This document shows positions 1 through 6,345 of a stretch of DNA of 9,557 nucleotides, piece by piece (within the stretch, counting starts at the first letter, position 1; every line of letters begins with the position of its first letter). Source of the DNA: Methylotenera_A sp040387095. GTDB lineage: Bacteria > Pseudomonadota > Gammaproteobacteria > Burkholderiales > Methylophilaceae. A program made the position numbers and the translations under genes. Below the pieces are notes generated by a model, which saw only the letters and a program-made list of their open reading frames with translations, ran no database searches and was not told the origin of the DNA. The stretch spans positions 1-9,557 of the forward strand of contig JAZKEJ010000037.1 in NCBI GenBank assembly GCA_040387095.1, in the 5' to 3' direction.

Positions 1-39
1 TATTTAATGGAATCATACAAGAAATTGCGGCTTTACCTC

Positions 40-45
40 TATAAT
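40..45 (+). promoter_or_regulatory. Candidate -10 box for rlmJ
   Basis: A perfect TATAAT hexamer lies at 40-45, about 30 bp before the rlmJ ATG, which would give a leader of roughly 23 nt. No good -35 hexamer stands 16-18 bp upstream (the best window reads ACAAGA), and there is no TG extension. The call therefore rests on the -10 match and its position alone. Bases 1-39 show no other gene that I can support. Confidence 0.35.
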
Positions 46-74
46 TTTGCCATGCCATATTTGACCATTTTTAT

Positions 75-920
75 ATGTTAAGTTACCGCCACGCCTTTCA
101 CGCAGGCAATCATGCAGATGTATTGAAACATTATGTATTGAGCCTTGTGCTAGATTATTTTAACCAGAAACCGACACCCTATTCTTACATCGACACCCAT
201 GCAGGCGCTGGCATTTATGCACTAAAAGATGCGTTTGCGCAAAAAAATGGTGAGTTTGAAACGGGCATTGCGCGATTAATGCAGACAAAAGAAATTCCGC
301 CAACATTCAGCCGTTATATTGAATGTATTCAATTACTTAATCCCAATAATGCACTGGATTTTTATCCAGGCTCGCCCAAAATTGCCAAACATTTTCTGCG
401 TGCCGATGACAAGATGCGATTATTTGAACTGCATCCAAAAGATTATCAGTTATTGCTTGGCAACTTTAATGGGAAATCCAGGCAAACCAAGCTTGAAATG
501 CAAAATGGTTTTAATGCTATCAAAGCTTGTTTACCGCCGCCATCAAGGCGCGCATTAGTATTGATTGATCCACCGTATGAAATAAAAGACGATTACAACT
601 TGGTGATTGATTGCGTTGAAGACTGCTTAAAATGTTTTGCTACAGGCACTTATATGATTTGGTATCCGCTTTTGCAAAGGCCAGAACCAATACAAATGGT
701 GCAAAATCTGGAAAAACTTAGGCCTCAAAATTGGTTAAATATTCAATTAAGTGTGCATTCGCCCAGCGAAAATGGTTACGGCATGCACGGCAGCGGTATG
801 TTCATCATTAATCCGCCCTACGTTTTGCCAGCATTGCTCAACGAAGTGATGCCAATTTTGACTGATTTATTAAGCTTGGATGAAACGGCAAATTATCAAC
901 TCACAAGCCGCATCACATAA
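75..920 (+). CDS. rlmJ: 23S rRNA (adenine(2030)-N6)-methyltransferase RlmJ
   Basis: This cytoplasmic enzyme uses S-adenosylmethionine to methylate N6 of A2030 (E. coli numbering) in 23S rRNA during ribosome assembly. The N-terminus MLSYRHAFHAGNHADVLKH is the family signature. The SAM-binding motif YIDTHAGAG lies at residues 38-46, and the catalytic N6-adenine methyltransferase motif DPPYE at 165-169. Further RlmJ-like stretches are FYPGSP (about 96-101), ELHP (about 118-121) and a late GSGMFIINPP. At 281 residues it matches the E. coli protein (280), and it appears intact. The ATG at 75 is chosen because the family begins exactly there, although no clear Shine-Dalgarno sequence precedes it. 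It has no functional tie to the minus-strand metabolic genes. The assignment is secure by recalled similarity to E. coli RlmJ. Confidence 0.96.
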   Translation: MLSYRHAFHAGNHADVLKHYVLSLVLDYFNQKPTPYSYIDTHAGAGIYALKDAFAQKNGEFETGIARLMQTKEIPPTFSRYIECIQLLNPNNALDFYPGSPKIAKHFLRADDKMRLFELHPKDYQLLLGNFNGKSRQTKLEMQNGFNAIKACLPPPSRRALVLIDPPYEIKDDYNLVIDCVEDCLKCFATGTYMIWYPLLQRPEPIQMVQNLEKLRPQNWLNIQLSVHSPSENGYGMHGSGMFIINPPYVLPALLNEVMPILTDLLSLDETANYQLTSRIT

Positions 921-928
921 GGTAAAAT
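900..928 (+). promoter_or_regulatory. Candidate sigma70 promoter for the UPF0114 gene
   Basis: A -35-like CTCACA (900-905, 4 of 6 consensus bases) is followed after exactly 17 bp by TAAAAT (923-928, 5 of 6). Transcription would start near 935 and give a leader of about 84 nt, placing the whole tandem repeat block inside the 5' untranslated region. The -35 box falls in the last codons of rlmJ, so readthrough from rlmJ is an equally possible source of transcript. Predicted by eye only. Confidence 0.35.
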
Positions 929-939
929 ACGGCCTGTCA

Positions 940-1008
940 ATCTAAGTCTAATCGTTTTTTATTTAAGTTTAACGCTTATTTAAGTCTAACCTTTATTTAA
1001 GTCAACCC
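940..1008 (+). repeat. Short tandem repeats, about 17-bp unit, before the UPF0114 gene
   Basis: Four successive copies begin at 940, 961, 978 and 995. The two central units are ATTTAAGTTTAACGCTT and ATTTAAGTCTAACCTTT, exactly 17 bp each. The first copy is lengthened to 21 bp by a run of T, and the last is cut to about 14 bp (ATTTAAGTCAACCC). The shared core is TAAGTYTAA, with one base missing in the last copy. The block occupies most of the 98-bp gap and ends about 10 bp before the first ATG of the downstream gene, next to its ribosome binding site. Confidence 0.75.
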
Positions 1009-1018
1009 AGAGAAATTC

Positions 1019-1561
1019 ATGCAAACCAAAATCAAACCTACCCGCGGCGAATATAAGCAGGGCAATATAATGTCGAATATTTTATTTGGCAGCCGCTGGC
1101 TACAATTACCGCTTTATTTGGGCTTAATTGTTGCCCAAGCCGTCTATGTGTTTTTCTTTGTGGTGGAGTTGATTCATTTAGTACAAAAGGCGACCAGCTT
1201 AGTTGAGGCTGACATCATGTTGATTGTATTGGGTTTAATTGATGTGGTGATGATTTCAAACTTGCTGATTATGGTAATTGTGGGCGGTTATGAAACTTTT
1301 GTTTCGCGCCTAAATTTGGCAGGGCATCCTGACGAACCCGATTGGCTATCGCACGTAAACGCGAATCTATTAAAAGTAAAACTGGCGACTGCAATTATCG
1401 GCATTTCATCGATTCACTTGCTTAAAACTTTTATCAATGCCGAAAATTTAACCGATAAAGTATTGATTTGGCAAACGATTATTCATGTCACGTTCGTATT
1501 ATCAGCGGTTGCAATCGCTTATATTGACAAATTAATGGCGCACAGTGATGTGCAACATTAA
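1019..1561 (+). CDS. UPF0114 family (YqhA/TIGR00645-type) inner membrane protein
   Basis: This is an integral membrane protein of the UPF0114 family, whose E. coli member is YqhA; its biochemical role is not established. Family landmarks are SRW followed by PLYLGL (about residues 25-36), LIDVVMISNLLIMVIVGGYE (73-92), ISSIHLLKTFINA (129-141) and IIHVTFVLSA (154-163). Four hydrophobic helices are visible at about 28-50, 66-90, 119-138 and 149-170. The start is uncertain. ATG 1019 has a weak GAGA upstream. ATG 1070, which opens with MSNILFGSRW, has a better-placed AGGG seven bases before it and gives an N-terminus closer in length to E. coli YqhA. The product is therefore 180 or 163 residues. 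The gene converges with the DUF2914 gene, with 32 bp between their stop codons and no obvious terminator. Confidence 0.9.
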   Translation: MQTKIKPTRGEYKQGNIMSNILFGSRWLQLPLYLGLIVAQAVYVFFFVVELIHLVQKATSLVEADIMLIVLGLIDVVMISNLLIMVIVGGYETFVSRLNLAGHPDEPDWLSHVNANLLKVKLATAIIGISSIHLLKTFINAENLTDKVLIWQTIIHVTFVLSAVAIAYIDKLMAHSDVQH

Positions 1562-1593
1562 GATTTTCGAGTAGATAGCAGGTAAGTGCTTAA

Positions 1594-2658
1594 TCAGATT
1601 ACTTTGAGAATTTTGCGCTGATTGGTTTTATTGTTGTTAATGGTAAATTTATAGATGGAGATTGTGCGTCCATTTTCCGTTTCTACTTTTACGCGCCATA
1701 ATCCAAACGCCACGTTTTGCTTATAGGTATAGCCTCTATAACCTTTGTTGCGGCCTCCCGTTAAAGCAAAACCAATGCGTGACATGGTTTGCCAGCCGTT
1801 TTTTTCATCATAAAATTGCCAGTGATGAAAAAGCTGGGTTTCTAAACTGGATGGCGCAAATACCGCCGAAATACAATACACCTTATCGCCCGGGACAATA
1901 TGTACGCTATCTAAGGTGCTCTTCCAAAATCGCCATTCAGGTGCTTTATCTTGTTGTAAAACATAGATATTCTCGACTTTCTCAAGCTTTATTCCCACTT
2001 GAATATCTTTAATCACCAGCGGTACGGGCGGGATCACATCCAGCACATAAATGCTGGCAATGAATATGGCAATCGCATAAGTTGGGTAAATGCTGCCCAA
2101 ATGTGACGATATGCTGAGTTTAAGCGATTGCGTGATAATGACCGCCAGGATAATGCTGACAAAAAACCACAGCCAGTGAATGCTGCCGATGGTGTAAGGC
2201 AACACAAAGTTAAGCAGTAAAATCAGGCAGAAACCAAATAAAGTCCAAATAAGCGTGAAGCGTCTATACGCGGTTTCTAAAAACTCATTCGCAATTAATA
2301 AAACACCAAGGCCGACTGACCAGGCAAAAGCGGCAACATGCGATGAGCTTTTGAAATATAGAATAAATAGTGCGCTGAATAAGCTACCAAATAAAAACTG
2401 TAATAGCAGATAAGGCAGGCGCGCTTTCCAGGTAGCATCTTTAAACGAAACACATGTTGCACGTGTCGTTTCTGCGGCGTTGTTAATGAGGAGATTAGCC
2501 TTTTTAACTAGCCAGGCAATGATGGGAATTGTGGCGAGCAAGTATGCGGAAAGGATGATTAGATCTGACCCATTGACGTTTTTGCCAATAGTTAAGGCAT
2601 CCCACGCAAATCCTGAGAAAAAGGCAACGACTGGTAAATATTTTTTAAACATCAGCAT
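1594..2658 (-). CDS. Seven-helix membrane protein with C-terminal DUF2914 domain
   Basis: The function is unknown. Counting residues from an upstream TTG at 2664, hydrophobic segments lie at about 8-22, 33-53, 85-103, 110-127, 137-155, 161-180 and 193-212, suggesting seven transmembrane helices. A motif IPPVPLVIKD (211-220) then leads into a soluble domain of about 135 residues. That domain carries DUF2914-like features: HHWQFYDEKNGW (280-291), LTGGRNKGYRGYTYK (301-315) and GLWRVKVETENG (321-332). It looks like a compact beta-rich domain, presumably outside the cytoplasm. Possible starts are TTG 2664, ATG 2658 and ATG 2652; GAAG lies six bases before the last. I give the middle one, and the choice changes only a few residues. 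It lies 63 bp downstream of the small membrane gene, so co-transcription is possible but not shown. Confidence 0.8.
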   Translation of the reverse strand: MLMFKKYLPVVAFFSGFAWDALTIGKNVNGSDLIILSAYLLATIPIIAWLVKKANLLINNAAETTRATCVSFKDATWKARLPYLLLQFLFGSLFSALFILYFKSSSHVAAFAWSVGLGVLLIANEFLETAYRRFTLIWTLFGFCLILLLNFVLPYTIGSIHWLWFFVSIILAVIITQSLKLSISSHLGSIYPTYAIAIFIASIYVLDVIPPVPLVIKDIQVGIKLEKVENIYVLQQDKAPEWRFWKSTLDSVHIVPGDKVYCISAVFAPSSLETQLFHHWQFYDEKNGWQTMSRIGFALTGGRNKGYRGYTYKQNVAFGLWRVKVETENGRTISIYKFTINNNKTNQRKILKVI

Positions 2659-2683
2659 CTTCAATGAAGATTTAAATAATCAG

Positions 2684-2722
2684 TTGCATGAAAAAGTATT
2701 TAAAACTGCAATGTTCATGCAA
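2684..2722. repeat. 9-bp perfect inverted repeat between two membrane-protein genes
   Basis: TTGCATGAA (2684-2692) is matched by its exact reverse complement TTCATGCAA (2714-2722), with 21 bases between. It fills most of the 63-bp gap between the small membrane gene and the DUF2914 gene. No T-run follows either arm at terminator spacing, so it is not a standard intrinsic terminator. An operator or an mRNA processing structure is possible. The nearby 8-bp palindrome ATTTAAAT (2670-2677) lies closer to the DUF2914 start. Confidence 0.5.
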
Positions 2723-2727
2723 GCCAA

Positions 2728-3192
2728 CTAATGCGCCACTAAATTGGCGATAATAAAACCAATCACAATGCCAATAATCAGGGTAATGGTCAAGCCACGA
2801 TAGGTTAATACGTCTTTCGAATAGCCCCGCTTGATTGCAGTATAAGATACCAGATAGCCAATACCGTTAATCAGCCAAACCAGCGGAATGGACAGCACTT
2901 TTATCACCAGCGGACCAATGATTGGCACTAAAGTGATAATGCCGACAACCCAAGCGAAAACACCGGAAACGATTGCAATAATAAGTGCAACACCGGCGAT
3001 GACTAATTCATCAATATTAAATCTAAACCCTAACCAAACCAGAAAAATAAGCGTCAACGCTATTGGCAGCATCACTTTCCAATTAGCAAGCTTTCTCGGC
3101 CTAAGCGTATTGTCAGGAGTATTTTTCTTGCTAGGTTTGGTGCGTGATTTGGTTAAATCGACCTTTGCATCAGTAATGACTGGCTTTTTCAA
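2728..3192 (-). CDS. Small four-helix membrane protein, unknown function, coupled to acnB
   Basis: I do not recognise the family. The 154-residue product has a hydrophilic, lysine-rich N-terminal tail (residues 1-39, containing KSRTKPSKK and RPRK). It is followed by hydrophobic helices at about 40-56, 62-90 (possibly two short ones), 93-117 and 132-152, with basic KRGYSK at 121-126 between the last two. The positive-inside rule suggests a cytoplasmic tail. The start codon would be TTG 3192, only three bases after the acnB stop and in the same frame, with no strong Shine-Dalgarno, so translation may depend on coupling to acnB. The next usable start is ATG 3072 (residue 41), with GGAAAG upstream, which would remove the whole basic tail. 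The coordinates use the long form. The open frame with a coherent membrane profile supports a real gene; its role cannot be told from the sequence. Confidence 0.65.
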   Translation of the reverse strand: MKKPVITDAKVDLTKSRTKPSKKNTPDNTLRPRKLANWKVMLPIALTLIFLVWLGFRFNIDELVIAGVALIIAIVSGVFAWVVGIITLVPIIGPLVIKVLSIPLVWLINGIGYLVSYTAIKRGYSKDVLTYRGLTITLIIGIVIGFIIANLVAH

Positions 3193-3195
3193 TGC

Positions 3196-5784
3196 TTAAA
3201 CTACTTCTGCAATTGGAATCACTTTTTTGCCGTTGCTTAACGTGTCTAATGCGGCTTTGTATTCCGTCATCTGGTCAAAATTTAGATACTTATAAATCTC
3301 GGCGGTATTTTGCAATTTACTGCCAATTGTTTCCATGTACTCGGCATGGCTAGGCATACGGCCTAATTTTGCGCATACCGCCGCCAATTCAGCTGAACCC
3401 AAGTAAACACGAGCGTCGCGGCCCATACGATTATCAAAGTTACGCGTAGAGGTTGAAAAAACTGTGGCTTTATCTGCTACGCGCGCTTGGTTACCCATAC
3501 ACAGGCTACAACCAGGGATTTCAGTACGCGCACCCGCGATGCCAAATACAGAATACACGCCTTCATCACGCAACTGTGCTTCATCCATGCGCGTTGGTGG
3601 CGCAATCCATAAACGCGTTGGGATATTGCCTGTGCCTTCTAGCACTTTGGCCGCTGCGCGATAATGGCCGATATTGGTCATGCAGCTACCAATAAATACT
3701 TCATCAATTTTATCGCCCACCACCGCTGACATCGGCTTGATGTCATCCGGGTCGTTTGGACAAGCCACTAACGGCTCTGTAATCGTTGCTAAATCAATCT
3801 CAATCACATGCGCATACTCTGCATCTGCATCCGGCTGCAACAATTCAGGTTTTGCCAACCAAGCCTGCATATTTTCAATACGGCGTTGCAAGGTACGTGC
3901 ATCTTCGTAACCGTTTTCAATCATGTTTTGCATCAGCACAATATTGGATTTTAAAAATTCAATGACTGGTGCTTCAGATAGTAAAACGGTACAGCCATTG
4001 GCAGAGCGCTCAGCTGAGGCATCGGCAAATTCAAATGCCTGCTCTACTTTTAAATCGGGCAAGCCTTCAATCTCTAAAATACGTCCGTTAAACACATTCT
4101 TTTTGTTGGTTTTACCAACCGTTAATGTGCCCTCTTGAATCGCCGCATAGGGAATCGCATTTACCAGATCGCGCAAGGTAATACCGGGTTGCATCTTCCC
4201 TTTAAAGCGCACTAAGACTGATTCTGGCATATCTAGTGGCATTGCACCTGTGGCGGCGGCAAATGCCACTAGCCCAGAACCAGCAGGAAATGAAATGCCG
4301 ATAGGAAAGCGCGTATGTGAATCGCCGCCCGTCCCAACTGTATCAGGTAATAGCAAGCGGTTTAGCCAAGAGTGAATAATGCCATCGCCTGGACGCAAAG
4401 TGACGCCGCCGCGACTGCTCATAAATTCTGGCAGACTGTGTTGCAACTTAATATCGACAGGTTTTGGATAAGCTGCGGTGTGACAGAAACTTTGCATGAC
4501 CAAATCACTGCTAAAACCTAAACACGCTAATTCTTTTAGCTCATCACGCGTCATGCCACCAGTGGTGTCTTGTGAACCCACCGTTGTGGCTTTTGGCTCG
4601 CAATAAGTATTGGGGCGCACGCCCACACCTTGTGGTAAACCACAGGCACGACCGACCATTTTTTGCGCCAAGGTATATCCTTTGGTTGATACAACGGCAG
4701 GTGTGGCTTTAATAAAAATATCCGTTTCTGGTAAATTTAAAGCTTTACGCGCATTCGCAGTTAAGCCGCGACCAATAATCAATGGAATACGCCCACCTGC
4801 ACGCACTTCATCTGGAAGTGTGACTGGGTTCAACTCGAAAGTAGAGATGATTTCACCTGTCTCATTCAACACTTTTCCTTCATACGGAAAAATCGTGATT
4901 TCATCACCCGTCTGCATTTTGGATACATCGCATTGAATCGGCAACGCACCAGAATCCTCTGCGGTATTAAAGAAAATTGGGGCGATTTTTGCGCCTAAAA
5001 TCACGCCACCCGTACGTTTATTGGGAATGTTTGGAATATCGTTACCCATAAACCATTGCACTGAGTTAATGGCTGATTTGCGTGAAGATCCGGTCCCTAC
5101 TACATCGCCCACATATACCAGCGGTAAGCCTTTTTGTTTTAGGCTTTCAATTTTTTTTAAGCCATCTGGCATTTTATTAATCAACATCGCTTTGGCGTGT
5201 AGCGGAATATCAGGACGGCTCCAGGCGTCCTGCGCAGGGCTTAAATCATCGGTATTGGTTTCACCATCGACCTTAAACACCACCATTTTTAATTGTTTTG
5301 CTAATACTGGCTTGCTGGTAAACCACTCGGCATTAGCCCAACTTTCTATCAATTTTTTGGCGTGTAGATTGCCCTTTTTCATCAACAAATCTACGTCGTG
5401 AAAGGCATCAAACATTAAAATAGTGTTGCTTAAAGCAGTGACGGCATGCGCTGCCATTGGCGTACTAAGCAGCTCTACCAGTGCTTGCACGTTATACCCC
5501 CCCAACATTGTGCCTAATAATTGCACAGCTTTTTCAGGTTTAATCACTGGCGAATTTGCAATACCTTTGGCAATATCAGCTAAAAAAGCGGCTTTTACAT
5601 AAGCCGCTTGGTCCACGCCTGCTGGCGTTTGATTTTCAAGCAAATCCAGCAATAAAGCTTCATCGGTTTTGGCAGGATTTTTAAGTAACTCAATTAACTC
5701 AGCAACTTGCTCTGCAGATAATGGTAATGGTGGAAGTTTAACGGCAAAGCGTTCTTGCACATGCGCTTGATAGGCTTTTAACAT
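3196..5784 (-). CDS. acnB: Bifunctional aconitate hydratase 2 / 2-methylisocitrate dehydratase AcnB
   Basis: AcnB interconverts citrate and isocitrate via cis-aconitate in the TCA cycle, and family members also hydrate 2-methyl-cis-aconitate. The order is AcnB-specific: a HEAT-like N-terminal domain (about 1-160), the swivel domain with ETNTDDLSPAQDAWSRPDIP (175-194) and GTGSSRKSA (230-238), then the catalytic core with VGSQDTTGGMTRDEL (402-416) and GTGGDSHTRF (484-493). The [4Fe-4S] cluster ligands are Cys701 in GSCMTN and Cys759/Cys762 in GCSLCMGNQAR. The length of 862 residues is close to 865 in E. coli. Compared with my memory of E. coli AcnB, a loop near residues 201-215 is about ten residues shorter. 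ATG 5784 agrees with the family N-terminus (MLKAYQAHVQER), although its Shine-Dalgarno is poor. E. coli AcnB also acts as an iron-responsive RNA-binding protein; nothing here tests that. Confidence 0.98.
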   Translation of the reverse strand: MLKAYQAHVQERFAVKLPPLPLSAEQVAELIELLKNPAKTDEALLLDLLENQTPAGVDQAAYVKAAFLADIAKGIANSPVIKPEKAVQLLGTMLGGYNVQALVELLSTPMAAHAVTALSNTILMFDAFHDVDLLMKKGNLHAKKLIESWANAEWFTSKPVLAKQLKMVVFKVDGETNTDDLSPAQDAWSRPDIPLHAKAMLINKMPDGLKKIESLKQKGLPLVYVGDVVGTGSSRKSAINSVQWFMGNDIPNIPNKRTGGVILGAKIAPIFFNTAEDSGALPIQCDVSKMQTGDEITIFPYEGKVLNETGEIISTFELNPVTLPDEVRAGGRIPLIIGRGLTANARKALNLPETDIFIKATPAVVSTKGYTLAQKMVGRACGLPQGVGVRPNTYCEPKATTVGSQDTTGGMTRDELKELACLGFSSDLVMQSFCHTAAYPKPVDIKLQHSLPEFMSSRGGVTLRPGDGIIHSWLNRLLLPDTVGTGGDSHTRFPIGISFPAGSGLVAFAAATGAMPLDMPESVLVRFKGKMQPGITLRDLVNAIPYAAIQEGTLTVGKTNKKNVFNGRILEIEGLPDLKVEQAFEFADASAERSANGCTVLLSEAPVIEFLKSNIVLMQNMIENGYEDARTLQRRIENMQAWLAKPELLQPDADAEYAHVIEIDLATITEPLVACPNDPDDIKPMSAVVGDKIDEVFIGSCMTNIGHYRAAAKVLEGTGNIPTRLWIAPPTRMDEAQLRDEGVYSVFGIAGARTEIPGCSLCMGNQARVADKATVFSTSTRNFDNRMGRDARVYLGSAELAAVCAKLGRMPSHAEYMETIGSKLQNTAEIYKYLNFDQMTEYKAALDTLSNGKKVIPIAEVV

Positions 5785-5817
5785 GGTGATTTAAGGCTCG
5801 TTTTGGTCAGTAATCGT

Positions 5818-5846
5818 ATTGTAAACCAGCCTAAACTCATAGTCGT
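5818..5846 (-). promoter_or_regulatory. Candidate sigma70 promoter for acnB
   Basis: Read on the minus strand, ACGACT (5846-5841, 3 of 6 consensus bases) is followed after 17 bp by TACAAT (5823-5818, 5 of 6). Transcription would begin near 5811, about 27 bases before the acnB ATG. The -35 box is weak, so an activator or readthrough from the EF-hand gene may contribute. The right arm of the neighbouring hairpin overlaps this -35 box. Confidence 0.45.
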
Positions 5847-5866
5847 TTCACATTCGTAAAACGCTA
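5840..5866 (-). repeat. Imperfect hairpin between the EF-hand gene and acnB
   Basis: In the minus-strand transcript, CGTTTTAC (5863-5856) pairs with GTGAAACG (5851-5844) around a four-base GAAT loop. The eight pairs include one U-G wobble. Beyond a single bulged A, TAG (5866-5864) pairs with CTA (5842-5840), extending the stem to 11 pairs. It starts about 10 bases after the EF-hand stop codon. No U-run follows, so it is not a classical intrinsic terminator. A 3'-end stabiliser, or a protein site over the acnB -35 box, are alternatives. Confidence 0.55.
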
Positions 5867-5876
5867 CAAATTTAAG

Positions 5877-6236
5877 CTAGTATGTTTTGTCTGTATATAA
5901 CTCTTTTGCAAAGGGAGTGCTGCAACTTCTACCGCTGGCTGATGCTTCCCATTTGTCTAATAAATCTTTTTGGTAATCTTTACCATGTTTTAAGGCTAAA
6001 AAAGCGCGCACTTCAAATACATCGGCAAAGCCATTTTTATCGGTATCCATTTTAACGATATTGTCTTCTACTGTCGGGCCTGTATATTTACCGTCTTTGT
6101 CAGTTAAATAATCCAGCACGCTCAGCGTTTCTGCATTCAAGGCAACCTCAACCGCGCCCGCTGCTGTTGCAGCAAATAACAAAAAAATTGCTGTGACCGT
6201 TTGCAAAAGGCGGATTAACAGTTTACCAATCGTCAT
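5877..6236 (-). CDS. Small secreted protein with one canonical EF-hand
   Basis: This is a predicted exported metal-binding protein; no specific family name is recognised. From ATG 6236 the product has 119 residues. It begins with a signal peptide: basic MTIGKLLIR, a hydrophobic run, then ATAAGA with likely cleavage after about residue 28. The mature part holds a canonical 12-residue EF loop, DTDKNGFADVFE (64-75), with acidic or polar ligands at positions 1, 3, 5, 9 and 12 and Gly at 6. A degenerate DKDGKYTG lies about 18 residues before it. A single cysteine (about residue 105) sits near the C-terminus. Threonine at loop position 2 argues against the proline-bearing lanmodulin type, so calcium is the likelier ligand. 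An in-frame GTG at 6260 is possible, but it lacks a ribosome site and would put acidic residues before the signal; ATG 6236 has GAG at good spacing. Confidence 0.75.
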   Translation of the reverse strand: MTIGKLLIRLLQTVTAIFLLFAATAAGAVEVALNAETLSVLDYLTDKDGKYTGPTVEDNIVKMDTDKNGFADVFEVRAFLALKHGKDYQKDLLDKWEASASGRSCSTPFAKELYTDKTY

Positions 6237-6266
6237 TTCGAGCTCACTTTTTGTTAGCACATTGCT

Positions 6267-6296
6267 ATTATGACTGATGTTATCGCTAATAGTGCA
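6267..6296 (-). promoter_or_regulatory. Candidate promoter for the EF-hand gene
   Basis: On the minus strand, TGCACT (6296-6291, 3 of 6 consensus bases) and CATAAT (6272-6267, 5 of 6) are separated by 18 bp. The predicted start near 6260 leaves about 24 bases before ATG 6236. If real, this would also disfavour the alternative GTG start at 6260, since its codon would lie at the transcript's 5' end. The prediction is by eye. Confidence 0.35.
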
Positions 6297-6345
6297 TCGT
6301 CATCTGTGACTTGAGGCACATGAGATTATGTATTTTTAGATATTT

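Noticed and set aside
319..558. A 79-codon open frame inside rlmJ on the same strand
   Set aside because: It overlaps the conserved RlmJ frame out of phase and resembles no protein.
1562..1593. Possible bidirectional terminator between the convergent UPF0114 and DUF2914 genes
   Set aside because: Only a four-pair stem (AGCA/TGCT) is present, with no T-run on either strand. This is too weak to call.
3453..5401. Several plus-strand open frames opposite acnB
   Set aside because: They are antisense to a strongly conserved protein, lack family-like sequence, and are expected by-products of acnB codon use.
5877..6236. EF-hand protein as a lanmodulin-type lanthanide binder
   Set aside because: There is only one canonical loop, without proline at position 2. 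Lanmodulins have several closely spaced proline-bearing loops.
6300..6325. Possible terminator hairpin after fumarase
   Set aside because: TGTG/CACA gives just four pairs; the flanking bases do not extend the stem and no U-run follows.
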